Shown here: positions 42,177 to 51,700 of the stretch, piece after piece
Position numbering within the stretch: position 1 is the stretch's first letter
How the letters are laid out: the number at the start of each line of letters is the position of its first letter
Assembly (NCBI GenBank): GCA_963823845.1
Contig: CAWGND010000026.1
Span: 1-64,000 of the forward strand
DNA length: 64,000 nt
DNA from: Alloacidobacterium sp963823845
GTDB lineage: Bacteria; Acidobacteriota; Terriglobia; Terriglobales; Acidobacteriaceae
Reading direction: 5' to 3'
Notes under the pieces: generated by a model
What the model was told of the DNA's origin: nothing
The model's database searches: none
Seen by the model: the letters and a program-made list of their open reading frames with translations, nothing else
Position numbers and translations under genes: made by a program

Positions 42177-44255
42177 ATGAAGGAATTGCATTCGATGATC
42201 TCCTCGCGGGGCGCCGCATGGTTGCTGGTTCTTGTTGCCGGTTCGCTGGCAAATAGCCCGGCACAGCAGATTCACCGGCACATACTGCCGGCCCCTCGTC
42301 AGGTGCAGTATGGAGCCGAACGTCTCGAGTTGAAAGAGATCGTAATTCACCTGAGTCCTGCGGCGGACGCAGACGATCGATTCAGCGCAGAAACGCTCGT
42401 AAGCTGCATGGGTACGTCGGCCCATGCCCGCATTGTGAATGATGACGAAGAGGCAGGGTCGAGAGCCATCATTCTGCATCGCACTGGGCCGAGTGATCCT
42501 CTGGCGGCTCCCGGAGAAAAACCAGGGTCCGATTCGCGCGAAGCATACGCCGTCCATATCGACTCCAATGGCGCAGAAATTCGCGCCCGCTCCTCAGCCG
42601 GCATTTACTACGGAGTGCAAACCGTTTGCCAGATGATCGAAGGAGGCGCGCCCGAATACCTGCCGGAGACGAACATAACCGACTGGCCGGAGATGGCCTT
42701 TCGGGGAACGATGGTGGACATGAGCGAGGGTCAGGTGTTGCGCGTTGCCGAAATCAAGCGGCAGATCGATCTGATGGCTCGCCTCAAGATGAACCAGTAT
42801 TACTTCTACAACGAGACGACAATTGCTCTGGATGGACTTCCGCCCGCGGCTCCGGGCGCTCGCTTAAGCAAGAGCGATGTGCGCGAGATCGTCGCTTATG
42901 CGAGGCAGCGCCACATCGAGGTTGTTCCATGTCTCGAGCTCTATGGACATCTGCATGATCTGTTTCGCCGTGAGGAGTACTCAGAGCTGGCGGATTTTCC
43001 TCATGGCGTAGAGTTCAATCCTGAAAATCCCAAGGTTGCTGCGCTGCTCAAGCAGTGGGCGGCAGAGTACATGGATCTTTTCCCGGGGCCGTTTGTCCAT
43101 GTAGGTTTCGATGAAACCTGGCAGCTGAGGCAGGCAGCCGAGCGAGGCTCCAACTCACCAGCGAGTTACTTTGTGCAACAACTGCAAAATGTGAGCGAGT
43201 TATTCACTTCCCATGGAAAGACGGTGCTGGCGTGGGCGGATATTATGGTCAAGTTTCCGGACATCATCGGCCAGCTTCCACCCGGAATAATCGCAGTTCC
43301 ATGGTTTTATGATCCTGGCCCCGACCCGGAGTATAAGAAGTGGCTGCAACCACTGGCCCAACACAAGCAGCCCTTTCTGGTTGCTCCGGGAATCAACGGC
43401 TGGGTAGAGATTGCGCCGGACTACGCGCTGACCTTTGACAACATCGATACAATGCTTGCCGCTGGTCGAAAGTTATCGACGCTGGGAATGATCAATACAG
43501 TGTGGTCGGACGATCTGCAAATGCTCAAGCGTCCGGTGCTGCCGGGAATTGCATATGGTGCCGTGGCATCTTGGCAGCAAGGGCCTGTAGATCGGGAGCA
43601 TTTCTTCGAGGACTATGCTTCGCTCGAGCACACCCCAGCGGTGGCCGCCAAGCTCAGTGACGCACTCAAGAAGCTGGCAGCGAGTGAGACCGCATTGCAG
43701 GAAGTTCTGGGTCAGGAGACGATGGTTGCACTCTGGCAGAGTCCATTTCTCCCCAGGCTCGAGCAAGCTGCCAGAACCCACGCCGAGAGCCTGCGCAGAA
43801 GCCGGTTGCAGGCAGAGTCGGCTGAGCGGGATTTGCTGGCGGCGATAGATGCAGGAGCCTCGGAATCCGACATAGAGGCTTATCTGGTTGAGTGTCGGCT
43901 GCTGGATTATACAGGCATGAAGGTTCAGTATGCAGGTGAGATTCGTGATGCATGGGACGCTCTTGGCCCCAAACCGGATAAAGACAAGCTGGGGAATGAT
44001 TTTGACAATCTGGTGGTCTCACAGCTGCACGGGAAGATTCCCGACCTGATGGAGGCTATCACTGAGCTGAAGCCGCAGTACGAGAAAGCGTGGTTAGCCG
44101 AATTTACTAGCTATCGTATGGCGGCTCAGCTGGGTCGCTGGGATGCCGAATACGAATACTGGCGAAGGTTGCAGGCGAACCTCTTCCGCGTCCTGGAGGA
44201 CTATGACCCAACGCGCGGGCTGCCACCATTCTCCAGTGTTCTGCCCTCGAATTAG
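42177..44255 (+). CDS. GH20-type beta-N-acetylhexosaminidase
   Basis: This is an exported protein of about 692 residues. The true start may be the Met at 42,195, since AAGGAA lies at good spacing and MISSRGAAWLLVLVAGSLAN forms the signal. A GH20b-like N-terminal domain (residues 30-155) ends in SSAGIYYGVQTVCQMI. The TIM barrel follows with FRGTMVDMSEGQVLRV, MNQYYFYNETTIAL and the catalytic Asp-Glu pair in FVHVGFDETWQ (about residue 312). A long helical C-terminal part (residues ~480-690) is unusual for simple hexosaminidases. The predicted reaction is release of terminal GlcNAc or GalNAc by substrate-assisted catalysis. Confidence 0.85.
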   Translation: MKELHSMISSRGAAWLLVLVAGSLANSPAQQIHRHILPAPRQVQYGAERLELKEIVIHLSPAADADDRFSAETLVSCMGTSAHARIVNDDEEAGSRAIILHRTGPSDPLAAPGEKPGSDSREAYAVHIDSNGAEIRARSSAGIYYGVQTVCQMIEGGAPEYLPETNITDWPEMAFRGTMVDMSEGQVLRVAEIKRQIDLMARLKMNQYYFYNETTIALDGLPPAAPGARLSKSDVREIVAYARQRHIEVVPCLELYGHLHDLFRREEYSELADFPHGVEFNPENPKVAALLKQWAAEYMDLFPGPFVHVGFDETWQLRQAAERGSNSPASYFVQQLQNVSELFTSHGKTVLAWADIMVKFPDIIGQLPPGIIAVPWFYDPGPDPEYKKWLQPLAQHKQPFLVAPGINGWVEIAPDYALTFDNIDTMLAAGRKLSTLGMINTVWSDDLQMLKRPVLPGIAYGAVASWQQGPVDREHFFEDYASLEHTPAVAAKLSDALKKLAASETALQEVLGQETMVALWQSPFLPRLEQAARTHAESLRRSRLQAESAERDLLAAIDAGASESDIEAYLVECRLLDYTGMKVQYAGEIRDAWDALGPKPDKDKLGNDFDNLVVSQLHGKIPDLMEAITELKPQYEKAWLAEFTSYRMAAQLGRWDAEYEYWRRLQANLFRVLEDYDPTRGLPPFSSVLPSN

Positions 44256-44339
44256 GAAGGATATAATTCCGGTGAAGTGGCGGCGAAGCAGAGAGTTCTT
44301 CGTCGTTGGTCGAATCCTCTGTAAAGAAGGGCGTATTCA

Positions 44340-45704
44340 TTGGCTAAAAAGGCAACGGGGCATCGGAAATCTGGTCCTCCTGATAACGACGCAGAAACGA
44401 TGACGAAATTGCCTCGGAAGACCCTGCAGGACAAGCATCTGATCGAAGGTCTCATTCGCAGCCAAGGCCCGATATCGCGCGTTGAGATATTTAAACAGAC
44501 CAAAATGCGCCGGAGCACGATCTCGCTGCTCACGCGGCAGTTAATTTCTGAGGGCAAGCTGGTTGAGGTTGGCTTCTCGAATAATCCTCTCGGACGCAAG
44601 CAGATTCTGCTCAAACATAATCCAAAGTTTGGATTTGTGGTTGGCATTGAGTTTGACGACAAGTCTCTGACCGCGGGCGTGATGGATCTTGAAACTGCAA
44701 TTCTCCACTCTTTCACAGAGTCAACAAACCTGGCGCACGGTCAGGAGGGGTTACTCAAACAGCTTCAGCAGGCCGCTCATCGCGTCGTCAAAGAGTCAGG
44801 GTTTCCCTGGGCCAAAGTCCTCGGAGTTGGTATCGCAGATCCTGGGCTTGTCGACACGCGAGTGGGCGTAACTGCTTCGTGCTCGACAATCGATTTCTGG
44901 AACCAGGTGCCGGTCCGGAAATATCTTGAAGAGGCCTTGCAGGTCCCAACGCTGGTGGAAAGCAAGACCAGAACAAAGACCATCGCGGAAAGAATGCTCG
45001 GTGGCGGCGCGAAACAGCCCAACATGATTTACCTGGACTACGGCACCGGAATAGGGGCCGGTGTGATCGTTGACGGGAAGCTTCTCTACGGTCAGAACTG
45101 CGGAGCAGGCGAAGTTGGTCATACCCACATCCAAAGGTCTGGTCCAACCTGCAAGTGCGGAAGCACAGGGTGCCTGGAAGTCTTGGCAGGCGCCGATGCA
45201 ATCGAGCATCGTGTTCGACGGGCAATTGAAGATGGAGTTACCTCTCCTGCGCTGGCAAATGAAGGGCCAGAAAGCATCACAGTGTGGAAAGTGTTTGAAT
45301 CTGCTGCAACCGGCGACAAGCTCTGCTGGAACACCATGGCTGAGGTTGCCGAGGATCTCGGTATCGCTATGGCGAACCTGGTGAATTTGTTTAATCCCTC
45401 GCTGATTGTCCTGGATCAGCGCCTGAGTATAGCAGGGGATGAATTTCTGGGTATGGTCACCCACGTCATCAAGCGACAGGCATTGACCAGCTCCGCCCAT
45501 TCAGTCTCGGTGCGCTATGCACAGTTGGGAAGTGACGCCGGGATTCGCGGGGTTGGTCTGCGCGTGCTGGATCATTATTTTGAACAGCGCCCGATACAGC
45601 ATACGGAAGAACCTGCAGAGAAAGAGAAAACGGGGCAACGAGGGCGATCGACTAAGGACAAACCACGACGGCAGGATCTCTCTGAGCGCGATGCAGCACA
45701 ATGA
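44340..45704 (+). CDS. ROK-family transcriptional regulator (NagC/XylR type)
   Basis: This is a 454-residue protein with an N-terminal winged helix (LIEGLIRSQGPISRVEIFKQ, MRRSTISLLTRQLISEGKLV) and a ROK sugar-kinase-like domain. The latter has GVGIADPGLVDTRVGV, YLDYGTGIGAGVIVDGKLLY, CGAGEVGHTHIQ and the zinc motif CKCGSTGCLEV. The start is a TTG at 44,340; an ATG at 44,400 is a possible alternative. ROK repressors sense sugars such as GlcNAc or xylose; next to a hexosaminidase and deacetylase it is the likely local regulator. A charged tail (residues 425-454) is extra. Confidence 0.85.
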   Translation: MAKKATGHRKSGPPDNDAETMTKLPRKTLQDKHLIEGLIRSQGPISRVEIFKQTKMRRSTISLLTRQLISEGKLVEVGFSNNPLGRKQILLKHNPKFGFVVGIEFDDKSLTAGVMDLETAILHSFTESTNLAHGQEGLLKQLQQAAHRVVKESGFPWAKVLGVGIADPGLVDTRVGVTASCSTIDFWNQVPVRKYLEEALQVPTLVESKTRTKTIAERMLGGGAKQPNMIYLDYGTGIGAGVIVDGKLLYGQNCGAGEVGHTHIQRSGPTCKCGSTGCLEVLAGADAIEHRVRRAIEDGVTSPALANEGPESITVWKVFESAATGDKLCWNTMAEVAEDLGIAMANLVNLFNPSLIVLDQRLSIAGDEFLGMVTHVIKRQALTSSAHSVSVRYAQLGSDAGIRGVGLRVLDHYFEQRPIQHTEEPAEKEKTGQRGRSTKDKPRRQDLSERDAAQ

Positions 45705-45733
45705 ACATCTCTGTTCTTTCAATCGCGAGTGAT

Positions 45734-47005
45734 TCAGAAGAAGGTCTGAATTACATCAATTACCTGATACTGAGCGTTCAGCACAGGAACAGTACGCCAT
45801 TTGTCAAATGTTAAGCACGGGTGTGAGATGTCGAAGGCGATCATGTCGCCTACCTGTAGATCATCCTGCATCCCAATATGGAGGTACGCATGCTGGTCCA
45901 TCATTTTGGTGAGCGTCCAGTGCGATGGAGAAGTCTTCGGCTCCGTGTCCCCCGGTCTGAAGTGGAGCGCGGGCGAAGGAAGGCCTGCGTCAAAAGCAAC
46001 ATCACGTTTCCCCATGCCAATAATCGCTTTCCTTGCTTCCGGCATTCCTTGCACATACGCCCAGACGTGAAGTGCAGGCAGGAGACCCGGGTGCATCCGG
46101 TGTGCAACCGAGTCGCGCTGCAGAATCTTCGACTGGGCGTCGCGATATGCGCCGACATCATGTGTGATATAGCAGCCTGGCCGCAGAACGATTTCGATAG
46201 TATCTTCGAACCGAGCAGTGGAAAAAACATCAGCGACAACGTCATACCACGCCGAGCCGGCTCCCGAAAGGATGATAGAAGTATTCTGAAACTGTTTTTC
46301 TTCGGCGAGCTTTCGGGTAACAACCACAGCCCAATGCAGAAAAGCGCGAATAGACGCTTCGTCGTCGAGGACTCCTTCGTAGATCTCCACTCCACTCAGG
46401 ACCAGAGAATTTCTCCATCGGGATAGTGCAGCCAGGAGAGACTCTAGTTGCTCCTGATCGCGCACCCCACTGCGTCCGCCTGTGACGCCCAACTCAAGCA
46501 ACACATTTAGACGCTGTCCTCGTACTGAATAAAACTCGCCTAGTTGGTCAACCTGCGGCGCCGAATCAACGAGGCAAAAGTATTCAAGAGCAGGGTCCCG
46601 CAGTAGCCGTGAGATGATTGCCATGTTCTCTTTCCCGATTAATTGGTTCGCCATCAGGATGCGGCGCACTCCATGCTGGTATGCGACCAGACTCTGGTGC
46701 GCAGTTGCGAGCGTGATTCCCCATGCTCCTTTCTGTAATTGCATTTGGAATAATTTGGGAGCCATTGTGGTTTTGCCATGTGGGGCAAGTTTGACCCCAT
46801 GTGCAGTGATGAACTGCTGCATCCAATCTAGATTGTGCATTAGTCTGTCTTCATACAGGACCGCCGATGGCAGGCTGAGATCCTCGTGCAGCAGGTTCCA
46901 ACCGAGAGATGCAATATCTTCCGGTTCAAGAGCCTCTTGGAGATATCCGAGGCCTTTATTCATCTCCGTGATCTTTGCAACGGCATACTTAGCAGTTTTC
47001 TTCAT
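45734..47005 (-). CDS. DSD1/D-threonine-aldolase-like PLP enzyme (amino acid deaminase)
   Basis: This 423-residue protein combines an alanine-racemase-type TIM barrel with a C-terminal metal domain. The PLP-lysine region is FITAHGVKLAPHGKTTMAPK. The second domain carries KMMDQHAYLHIGM and FDISHPCLTFDKW, the His and Cys zinc ligands of D-serine dehydratase (DSD1) and D-threonine aldolase relatives. It probably converts a D-hydroxyamino acid to a keto acid and ammonia or to glycine and an aldehyde. It is divergent from the D-aminoacylase gene 84 bp away, so the two likely share control. Confidence 0.85.
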   Translation of the reverse strand: MKKTAKYAVAKITEMNKGLGYLQEALEPEDIASLGWNLLHEDLSLPSAVLYEDRLMHNLDWMQQFITAHGVKLAPHGKTTMAPKLFQMQLQKGAWGITLATAHQSLVAYQHGVRRILMANQLIGKENMAIISRLLRDPALEYFCLVDSAPQVDQLGEFYSVRGQRLNVLLELGVTGGRSGVRDQEQLESLLAALSRWRNSLVLSGVEIYEGVLDDEASIRAFLHWAVVVTRKLAEEKQFQNTSIILSGAGSAWYDVVADVFSTARFEDTIEIVLRPGCYITHDVGAYRDAQSKILQRDSVAHRMHPGLLPALHVWAYVQGMPEARKAIIGMGKRDVAFDAGLPSPALHFRPGDTEPKTSPSHWTLTKMMDQHAYLHIGMQDDLQVGDMIAFDISHPCLTFDKWRTVPVLNAQYQVIDVIQTFF

Positions 47006-47088
47006 TCAACGTATGAGACTCCCGCAGTTCTGAGACAACATTACGACAAGACAAAACAAGCTATGGGGATATTCTAAAGGGAGCCAAA

Positions 47089-48543
47089 TTGCGAAGTTGC
47101 GACACTCTGATCCGAAACGCCGGCGTTCTAGATGGCAGCGGCGCTGCCTCCGAACTCATGGATGTTGCCATTAGCGGCGACCAGATCTGCGAGATCGGAC
47201 CATCACTGGATTACATTCCGTCGTTATCCGTTGATGCGGACGGACTTGTACTCGCCCCAGGCTTCATAGATGTTCACACACATGATGACACCAGTGTGAT
47301 CCATGCGCCGACCATGCTGCCGAAGCTTTCGCAAGGGGTGACAACCGTCATCGTGGGTAACTGCGGGATCAGCGCAGCTCCGGTCCAATTGCGCGGAGAA
47401 CCACCCGATCCAATGAACTTGCTCGGGAACGCGGACGTATTTCGCTATCCGACTTTTGCAGCCTACGTTGCAGCCATTCGTAATGCGCATCCGGCGGTTA
47501 ATGTGGGCGCACTGGTTGGCCATACTTCTCTGCGCAATAACTATATGGATCGGCTCGATCGCACGGCAACCGAAGCCGAGATTGAGGCGATGCGCCAACA
47601 ATTAAAAGAAGCCCTTGATGGCGGGGCTCTCGGACTTAGTTCCGGCCTGGCCTACCTTTCAGCCAATTCGGCCTCAACTGAAGAAGTTTTGGCCTTGGCG
47701 AAGCCGCTGGCATCTGCAGGCGCGGTGTACACCACCCACATTCGGAGTGAAGAGGAGGCCGTCCTACACGCGATGAACGAGGCGTTCGAGATCGGTCACC
47801 GGAATCATGTACCGGTCATCATTTCCCACCTAAAATGCGCCGGCATTGCCAATTGGGGACGCAGCGGGGAAGTGTTGGCTGCTCTGGAGGCGGCACGTAG
47901 GACGCAGCATGTCGGTTGTGATTGCTACCCATATGCAGCGGGTTCAAGCACGCTCGACCTGCGGCAGGTGGACGAGCGTATCAAGATTAGGATCACCTGG
48001 AGCACGCCGCACCCAGAAATAGCAGGACAAACGCTTGCGCAAATCGCAGAGGGTTGGGGAACGACGCAACTCGACGCGGCACGGCGGTTGCAGCCCGCCG
48101 GCGCTATTTATCACAGCATCTCCGAAGAAGACGTGCGAAAAATTCTGCAACACTCGGCAACAATGATCGGCTCCGATGGTCTGCCTAACGATCCTCTTCC
48201 GCATCCCCGTCTGTGGGGAACATTTCCTCGTGTGCTGGGCCGTTACAGTCGCGAAGAAAGACTGTTCTCCCTGCCGGAGGCGATCCACAAAATGACTGGA
48301 ATGCCCGCGCAACGGTTCGGGCTCGAGAGGCGCGGACTGATACGCTCTGGCTATTTCGCTGACCTGGTGCTCTTCGACGCTGACAAAATCATCGACACCG
48401 CTACATTCTCTGATCCCGTGCGGCCAGCCGAAGGAATCGCGGCCATATGGGTAAACGGCGTTCTCTCCTATTCTGCACAAGGAGCTACAGGGAAGCGGAA
48501 TGGGCGCTTTCTGTCTCGCGGTAAGACAGCATGGATTCAATAA
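47089..48543 (+). CDS. N-acyl-D-amino-acid deacylase (D-aminoacylase)
   Basis: This is a 484-residue amidohydrolase starting at a TTG behind AAGGGAG. Family motifs: CDTLIRNAGVLDGSGA, LVLAPGFIDVHTHDDTSVI (metal HxH), GVTTVIVGNCGIS (metal Cys), HIRSEEEAVLHAMNEA, VPVIISHLKCAG and MIGSDGLPND (Asp). The enzyme releases D-amino acids from N-acyl-D-amino acids. With RidA and a GntP-type permease next in line and the DSD1-like enzyme opposite, it makes a compact D-amino-acid catabolic module. Confidence 0.9.
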   Translation: MRSCDTLIRNAGVLDGSGAASELMDVAISGDQICEIGPSLDYIPSLSVDADGLVLAPGFIDVHTHDDTSVIHAPTMLPKLSQGVTTVIVGNCGISAAPVQLRGEPPDPMNLLGNADVFRYPTFAAYVAAIRNAHPAVNVGALVGHTSLRNNYMDRLDRTATEAEIEAMRQQLKEALDGGALGLSSGLAYLSANSASTEEVLALAKPLASAGAVYTTHIRSEEEAVLHAMNEAFEIGHRNHVPVIISHLKCAGIANWGRSGEVLAALEAARRTQHVGCDCYPYAAGSSTLDLRQVDERIKIRITWSTPHPEIAGQTLAQIAEGWGTTQLDAARRLQPAGAIYHSISEEDVRKILQHSATMIGSDGLPNDPLPHPRLWGTFPRVLGRYSREERLFSLPEAIHKMTGMPAQRFGLERRGLIRSGYFADLVLFDADKIIDTATFSDPVRPAEGIAAIWVNGVLSYSAQGATGKRNGRFLSRGKTAWIQ

Positions 48544-48568
48544 CTCAGAAAAAGGGAGGGAGTACAGG

Positions 48569-48961
48569 ATGAGCATTAAGAGATATGGCGCGGAAGGTGG
48601 TAAGGGCACAGGGGGGCAGCACCTTCCGTTTGCGAGGGCAGTCGAGGCGGACGGCTGGCTCTATGTCTCGGGGCAGGTGCCGATGGTCGACGGTGAGGTG
48701 GTGGCAGGTAATATCATTGCGCAAGCCGAACAAGCTATTCGCAACCTTCTCTCGATCCTGGGCGAAGCCGGTTATGGGCCAGAGCATGTCGTTCGTTGCG
48801 GCGTCTGGCTCGAAGATCCGCGTGACTTCCATTCATTTAATGCTGTCTTCAAAAAGCATTTCGGTGAACATCCACCAGCACGGGCCTGCGTCGTGTCGAG
48901 CATGGTCGTGGACTGCAAAATCGAGATCGATTGTGTAGCCTACAAGGCCCCGAACGCTTGA
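48569..48961 (+). CDS. RidA-family enamine/imine deaminase
   Basis: This is a 130-residue protein starting MSIKRYGAEGGKGTGGQHLP behind GGGAGG. RidA/YjgF motifs: ADGWLYVSGQVPMVDGEVVA, QAEQAIRNLLSILGEAGYG, and the substrate-binding Arg in PARACVVSSMVVDCKIEIDC. RidA clears reactive 2-aminoacrylate and imines formed by PLP enzymes and D-amino acid oxidation. Its place 25 bp after the D-aminoacylase fits disposal of imines from the divergent deaminase. Confidence 0.85.
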   Translation: MSIKRYGAEGGKGTGGQHLPFARAVEADGWLYVSGQVPMVDGEVVAGNIIAQAEQAIRNLLSILGEAGYGPEHVVRCGVWLEDPRDFHSFNAVFKKHFGEHPPARACVVSSMVVDCKIEIDCVAYKAPNA

Positions 48962-49022
48962 ACGGTAGCTTGAGGTTTCAACAGTCCCCACCCTTCATTG
49001 GAACGTCCCTGATCATCTGCCT

Positions 49023-50402
49023 ATGATCGATCCTCACAGCATCTTTCTGCTCGTGTCGGCTCTTGTCGCAGTGGTTGGCTTAATTCTGCTGATTGCCGTT
49101 TTCAAGCTGAACCCCTTCATCACGCTGGTTCTTACTTCTCTTGCGCTGGCCGTGGTTACTCGCATGCCTCTCCATGCAATCGTCCATTCATTTGAAGTCG
49201 GTGTTGGCGGGACATTGGGGCATATTGCGATCGTCGTTGCGCTTGGAACTATGCTTGGCAAAATGATGGCGGAGTCGGGTGGCGCAAGGCAGATCGCACA
49301 TACACTTATCCGCCTCTTCGGCGAGAAGAATGTCCACTGGGCCATGCTCACCATCGGGCTCATCATCGGCCTGCCTGCGTTCTTTGAAGTCGGTTTCGTG
49401 CTTCTGATTCCGATTGCGTATACCGTAGCCCGGAGGACCGGAAGATCGCTGATATTCGTCGGCCTGCCAATGGTAGCTGGGCTTTCCGTGGTCCACGGGC
49501 TCGTACCACCGCACCCCGCGGCCCTCCTTGCAGTGGCAACCTATAAAGCAGACGTCGGCCGCACGATCTTCTACGCATTGCTGGTTGGCATTCCTACTGC
49601 CGTTATAGCCGGACCGGTCTATGCCAAGCTGATTTCTCCGCGCATAGATCTTCCATCGGAGAACCCGATGGCTTCAGAGTTCGTGGATCACGGTGCTGAA
49701 CAAAAGCTGCCGGGCTTCGGGCTAACTCTATTCACAATCCTTTTCCCAGTGTTTCTCATGCTGCTGGGGAGCTCCGCCGATGCGCTCTCCACGCCGAAGA
49801 GCAATTTAAACGAATGGTTGCGGCTGATCGGCAATGACAGCGTCGCTTTGCTGGTTGGCACTCTTTTCAGCTTTCTCACTTTAGGCAGAATGCAAGGCTT
49901 CACGCAGGAGACGATCCTCCGTTTCAGCAATGAGTGCCTTGCGCCAACGGCAACAATCACGCTTCTTGTGGGAGCGGGCGGCGGTTTCGGACGCATTCTG
50001 CAGGACAGTGGCGCCTCAGATGCCATCATTGCCATTGCTATGCACAGCCATATCCACATGTTGCTGCTCGCCTGGATACTCGCAGCGCTAATGCGCCTCG
50101 CGACAGGTTCGGCGACTGTGGCAATGACCACCGCCGCAGGCATCGTGGCGCCAATCGCCTTGCACAGTACTGGAATTGATCCCGCACTGCTGGCTATTGC
50201 CACCGGGGCAGGTTCTTTGATCTTTTCGCATGTCAATGACGGTGGTTTCTGGCTCGTCAAAGAGTACTTCAATATGAGCGTCACGCAAACGATCAAGACC
50301 TGGTCGGTTTGCGAAACGATCATCTCGGTCATCGCACTGGTTCTCACATTTGCTTTGTCCTTATCGTCAGATAGGTTCACCGACGAGTGTGACAGAGTGT
50401 GA
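49023..50402 (+). CDS. GntP-family permease (DsdX/gluconate type)
   Basis: This is a 459-residue, twelve-helix transporter. GntP signatures are GGTLGHIAIVVALGTMLGKM, MMAESGGARQIAHTLIRLFG, LPMVAGLSVVHGLVPPHPAA and FSHVNDGGFWLVKEYFNMSV. Characterised members carry gluconate, other sugar acids or D-serine (DsdX). The D-amino-acid genes immediately upstream favour D-serine or a similar D-amino acid; the sugar-acid dehydratase further right leaves gluconate-like substrates possible. Confidence 0.85.
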   Translation: MIDPHSIFLLVSALVAVVGLILLIAVFKLNPFITLVLTSLALAVVTRMPLHAIVHSFEVGVGGTLGHIAIVVALGTMLGKMMAESGGARQIAHTLIRLFGEKNVHWAMLTIGLIIGLPAFFEVGFVLLIPIAYTVARRTGRSLIFVGLPMVAGLSVVHGLVPPHPAALLAVATYKADVGRTIFYALLVGIPTAVIAGPVYAKLISPRIDLPSENPMASEFVDHGAEQKLPGFGLTLFTILFPVFLMLLGSSADALSTPKSNLNEWLRLIGNDSVALLVGTLFSFLTLGRMQGFTQETILRFSNECLAPTATITLLVGAGGGFGRILQDSGASDAIIAIAMHSHIHMLLLAWILAALMRLATGSATVAMTTAAGIVAPIALHSTGIDPALLAIATGAGSLIFSHVNDGGFWLVKEYFNMSVTQTIKTWSVCETIISVIALVLTFALSLSSDRFTDECDRV

Positions 50403-50869
50403 GAGCTTTGACATGAGGGTTTGGAGGGGTATTTTGAGACGTGGGATTTCGGTTTGCTCGGCAAGATCAGTACGTGTTCTCCCGTCGGCGCGTAATAGCT
50501 GATCTGAGACGCGTTCCTCTCGATGGACCTGCCGCGAACCATACCCTGCCGACACCAGAAACTGTTAGACTGAACCCCGTTCACCTTTACTAATGCTCCC
50601 CTGTTAGCTGGACATTTGCCTGGAGTGTCGCTGCCTCGCAAGGCAGGGCCTAGTTGGTTCGTGTAGCCTTCACGAGCGTCTCCTCCGGTTCCTTGCCACC
50701 CTCTTCCCTATCCTTATTAATAGCTTCACCGCCCGGAAGAGCGCGAATTCTACCTCCGGCTTGCCATATCTTCAATCGGGATGAGCTGCGAAGGTTTGCG
50801 GATCCCGAAGATACTCAGTCCTGCGGGCTCGCCTTCTGGGCAGGGGATACGTTATGGCGCGCGCTACTT
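50403..50869. other. Gene-free spacer between convergent operons
   Basis: No gene or convincing terminator is seen. Open frames on the minus strand here are the antisense of the permease running on. Confidence 0.5.
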
Positions 50870-51613
50870 TCAAACGCTAAAGCCCCCGTCAATGATGTGG
50901 ATCTGGCCCGTGGTGAAGCTGGATTCGTCAGACGCCAAATAAACAGCGAGAGCCGCAATCTCCTCGGGACGGCCCAACCGCCCCATCGGCTGCCGCGCGA
51001 CAAACTCGGTATAGGCCTTCTCTATATTTCCCTGCGCTGCGATCCGCTGGTCCAGCGAAGGTGAGTGCACCGTGCCCGGGCAAATAGCATTGCAACGAAT
51101 ACCTTGGCGAATGAAGTCAGCAGCGATTGCCTTGGTCAGGCCAATCACGGCTGCCTTTGTGCTTCCATAGACAAACCGGTTGGGGGCAGCTTTGATGCTG
51201 GATGCGGCCGAGGACATATTGATGATGCTGCCCTTTCCAGCTTCCAGCATGGCCGGAAGAAAGGCACGGCAGGTGCGATACATGGATTTGACGTTCAAAT
51301 CGAAGGAGAAATCCCAATCGCTTTCGGCGCATTCGAGAATGGTACCGTGATGAACAAAGCCGGCACAGTTAAACAGCACATCGAGGATTCCGACCTCGGC
51401 GGCAATGTTGTCAACCTCGTGCGATTCGCGGACATCCAGCCGGCGTGTTCGAATGCCAGGCCGATCATTGCATAGAATCCCCAGAGAAAGCTCGTTGATA
51501 TCGGTGGCCCAGACCAAGGCTCCCTGATCGGCGAATGCGATGGCCGTGGCGCGTCCAATGCCTTGTCCCGCTGCAGTAACCAGAGCAACTTTTCCCGCAA
51601 GTCTACCACCCAT
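50870..51613 (-). CDS. SDR dehydrogenase, likely 2-keto-3-deoxy sugar-acid type
   Basis: This is a protein of about 247 residues. The Met at 51,613 is preferred, as GAAGAGG then stands 9 bp upstream. Rossmann motif KVALVTAAGQGIGRATAIAF, NAG-equivalent FNCAGFVHHG, catalytic Ser in INMSSAASSI and YGSTKAAVIGLTK (YxxxK). The C-terminus GQIHIIDGGFSV and short length resemble 2-keto-3-deoxy-L-fuconate dehydrogenases and BDH2-like enzymes. It follows the IlvD/Edd dehydratase by about 85 bp, so it may oxidise the dehydratase product. The exact substrate is inferred only. Confidence 0.8.
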   Translation of the reverse strand: MGGRLAGKVALVTAAGQGIGRATAIAFADQGALVWATDINELSLGILCNDRPGIRTRRLDVRESHEVDNIAAEVGILDVLFNCAGFVHHGTILECAESDWDFSFDLNVKSMYRTCRAFLPAMLEAGKGSIINMSSAASSIKAAPNRFVYGSTKAAVIGLTKAIAADFIRQGIRCNAICPGTVHSPSLDQRIAAQGNIEKAYTEFVARQPMGRLGRPEEIAALAVYLASDESSFTTGQIHIIDGGFSV

Positions 51614-51700
51614 TTTGGTCATCCTCTTCAGCGAGTTCGTCTACCCCAACTAAGATCGAGGTGCAGGCAGACCGGGCAGGGACCGATCGAAGCCACCTCA

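Noticed and set aside
49688..50641. 317-codon minus-strand open frame
   Set aside because: Antisense of the GntP permease; Ser/Lys-rich pseudo-protein.
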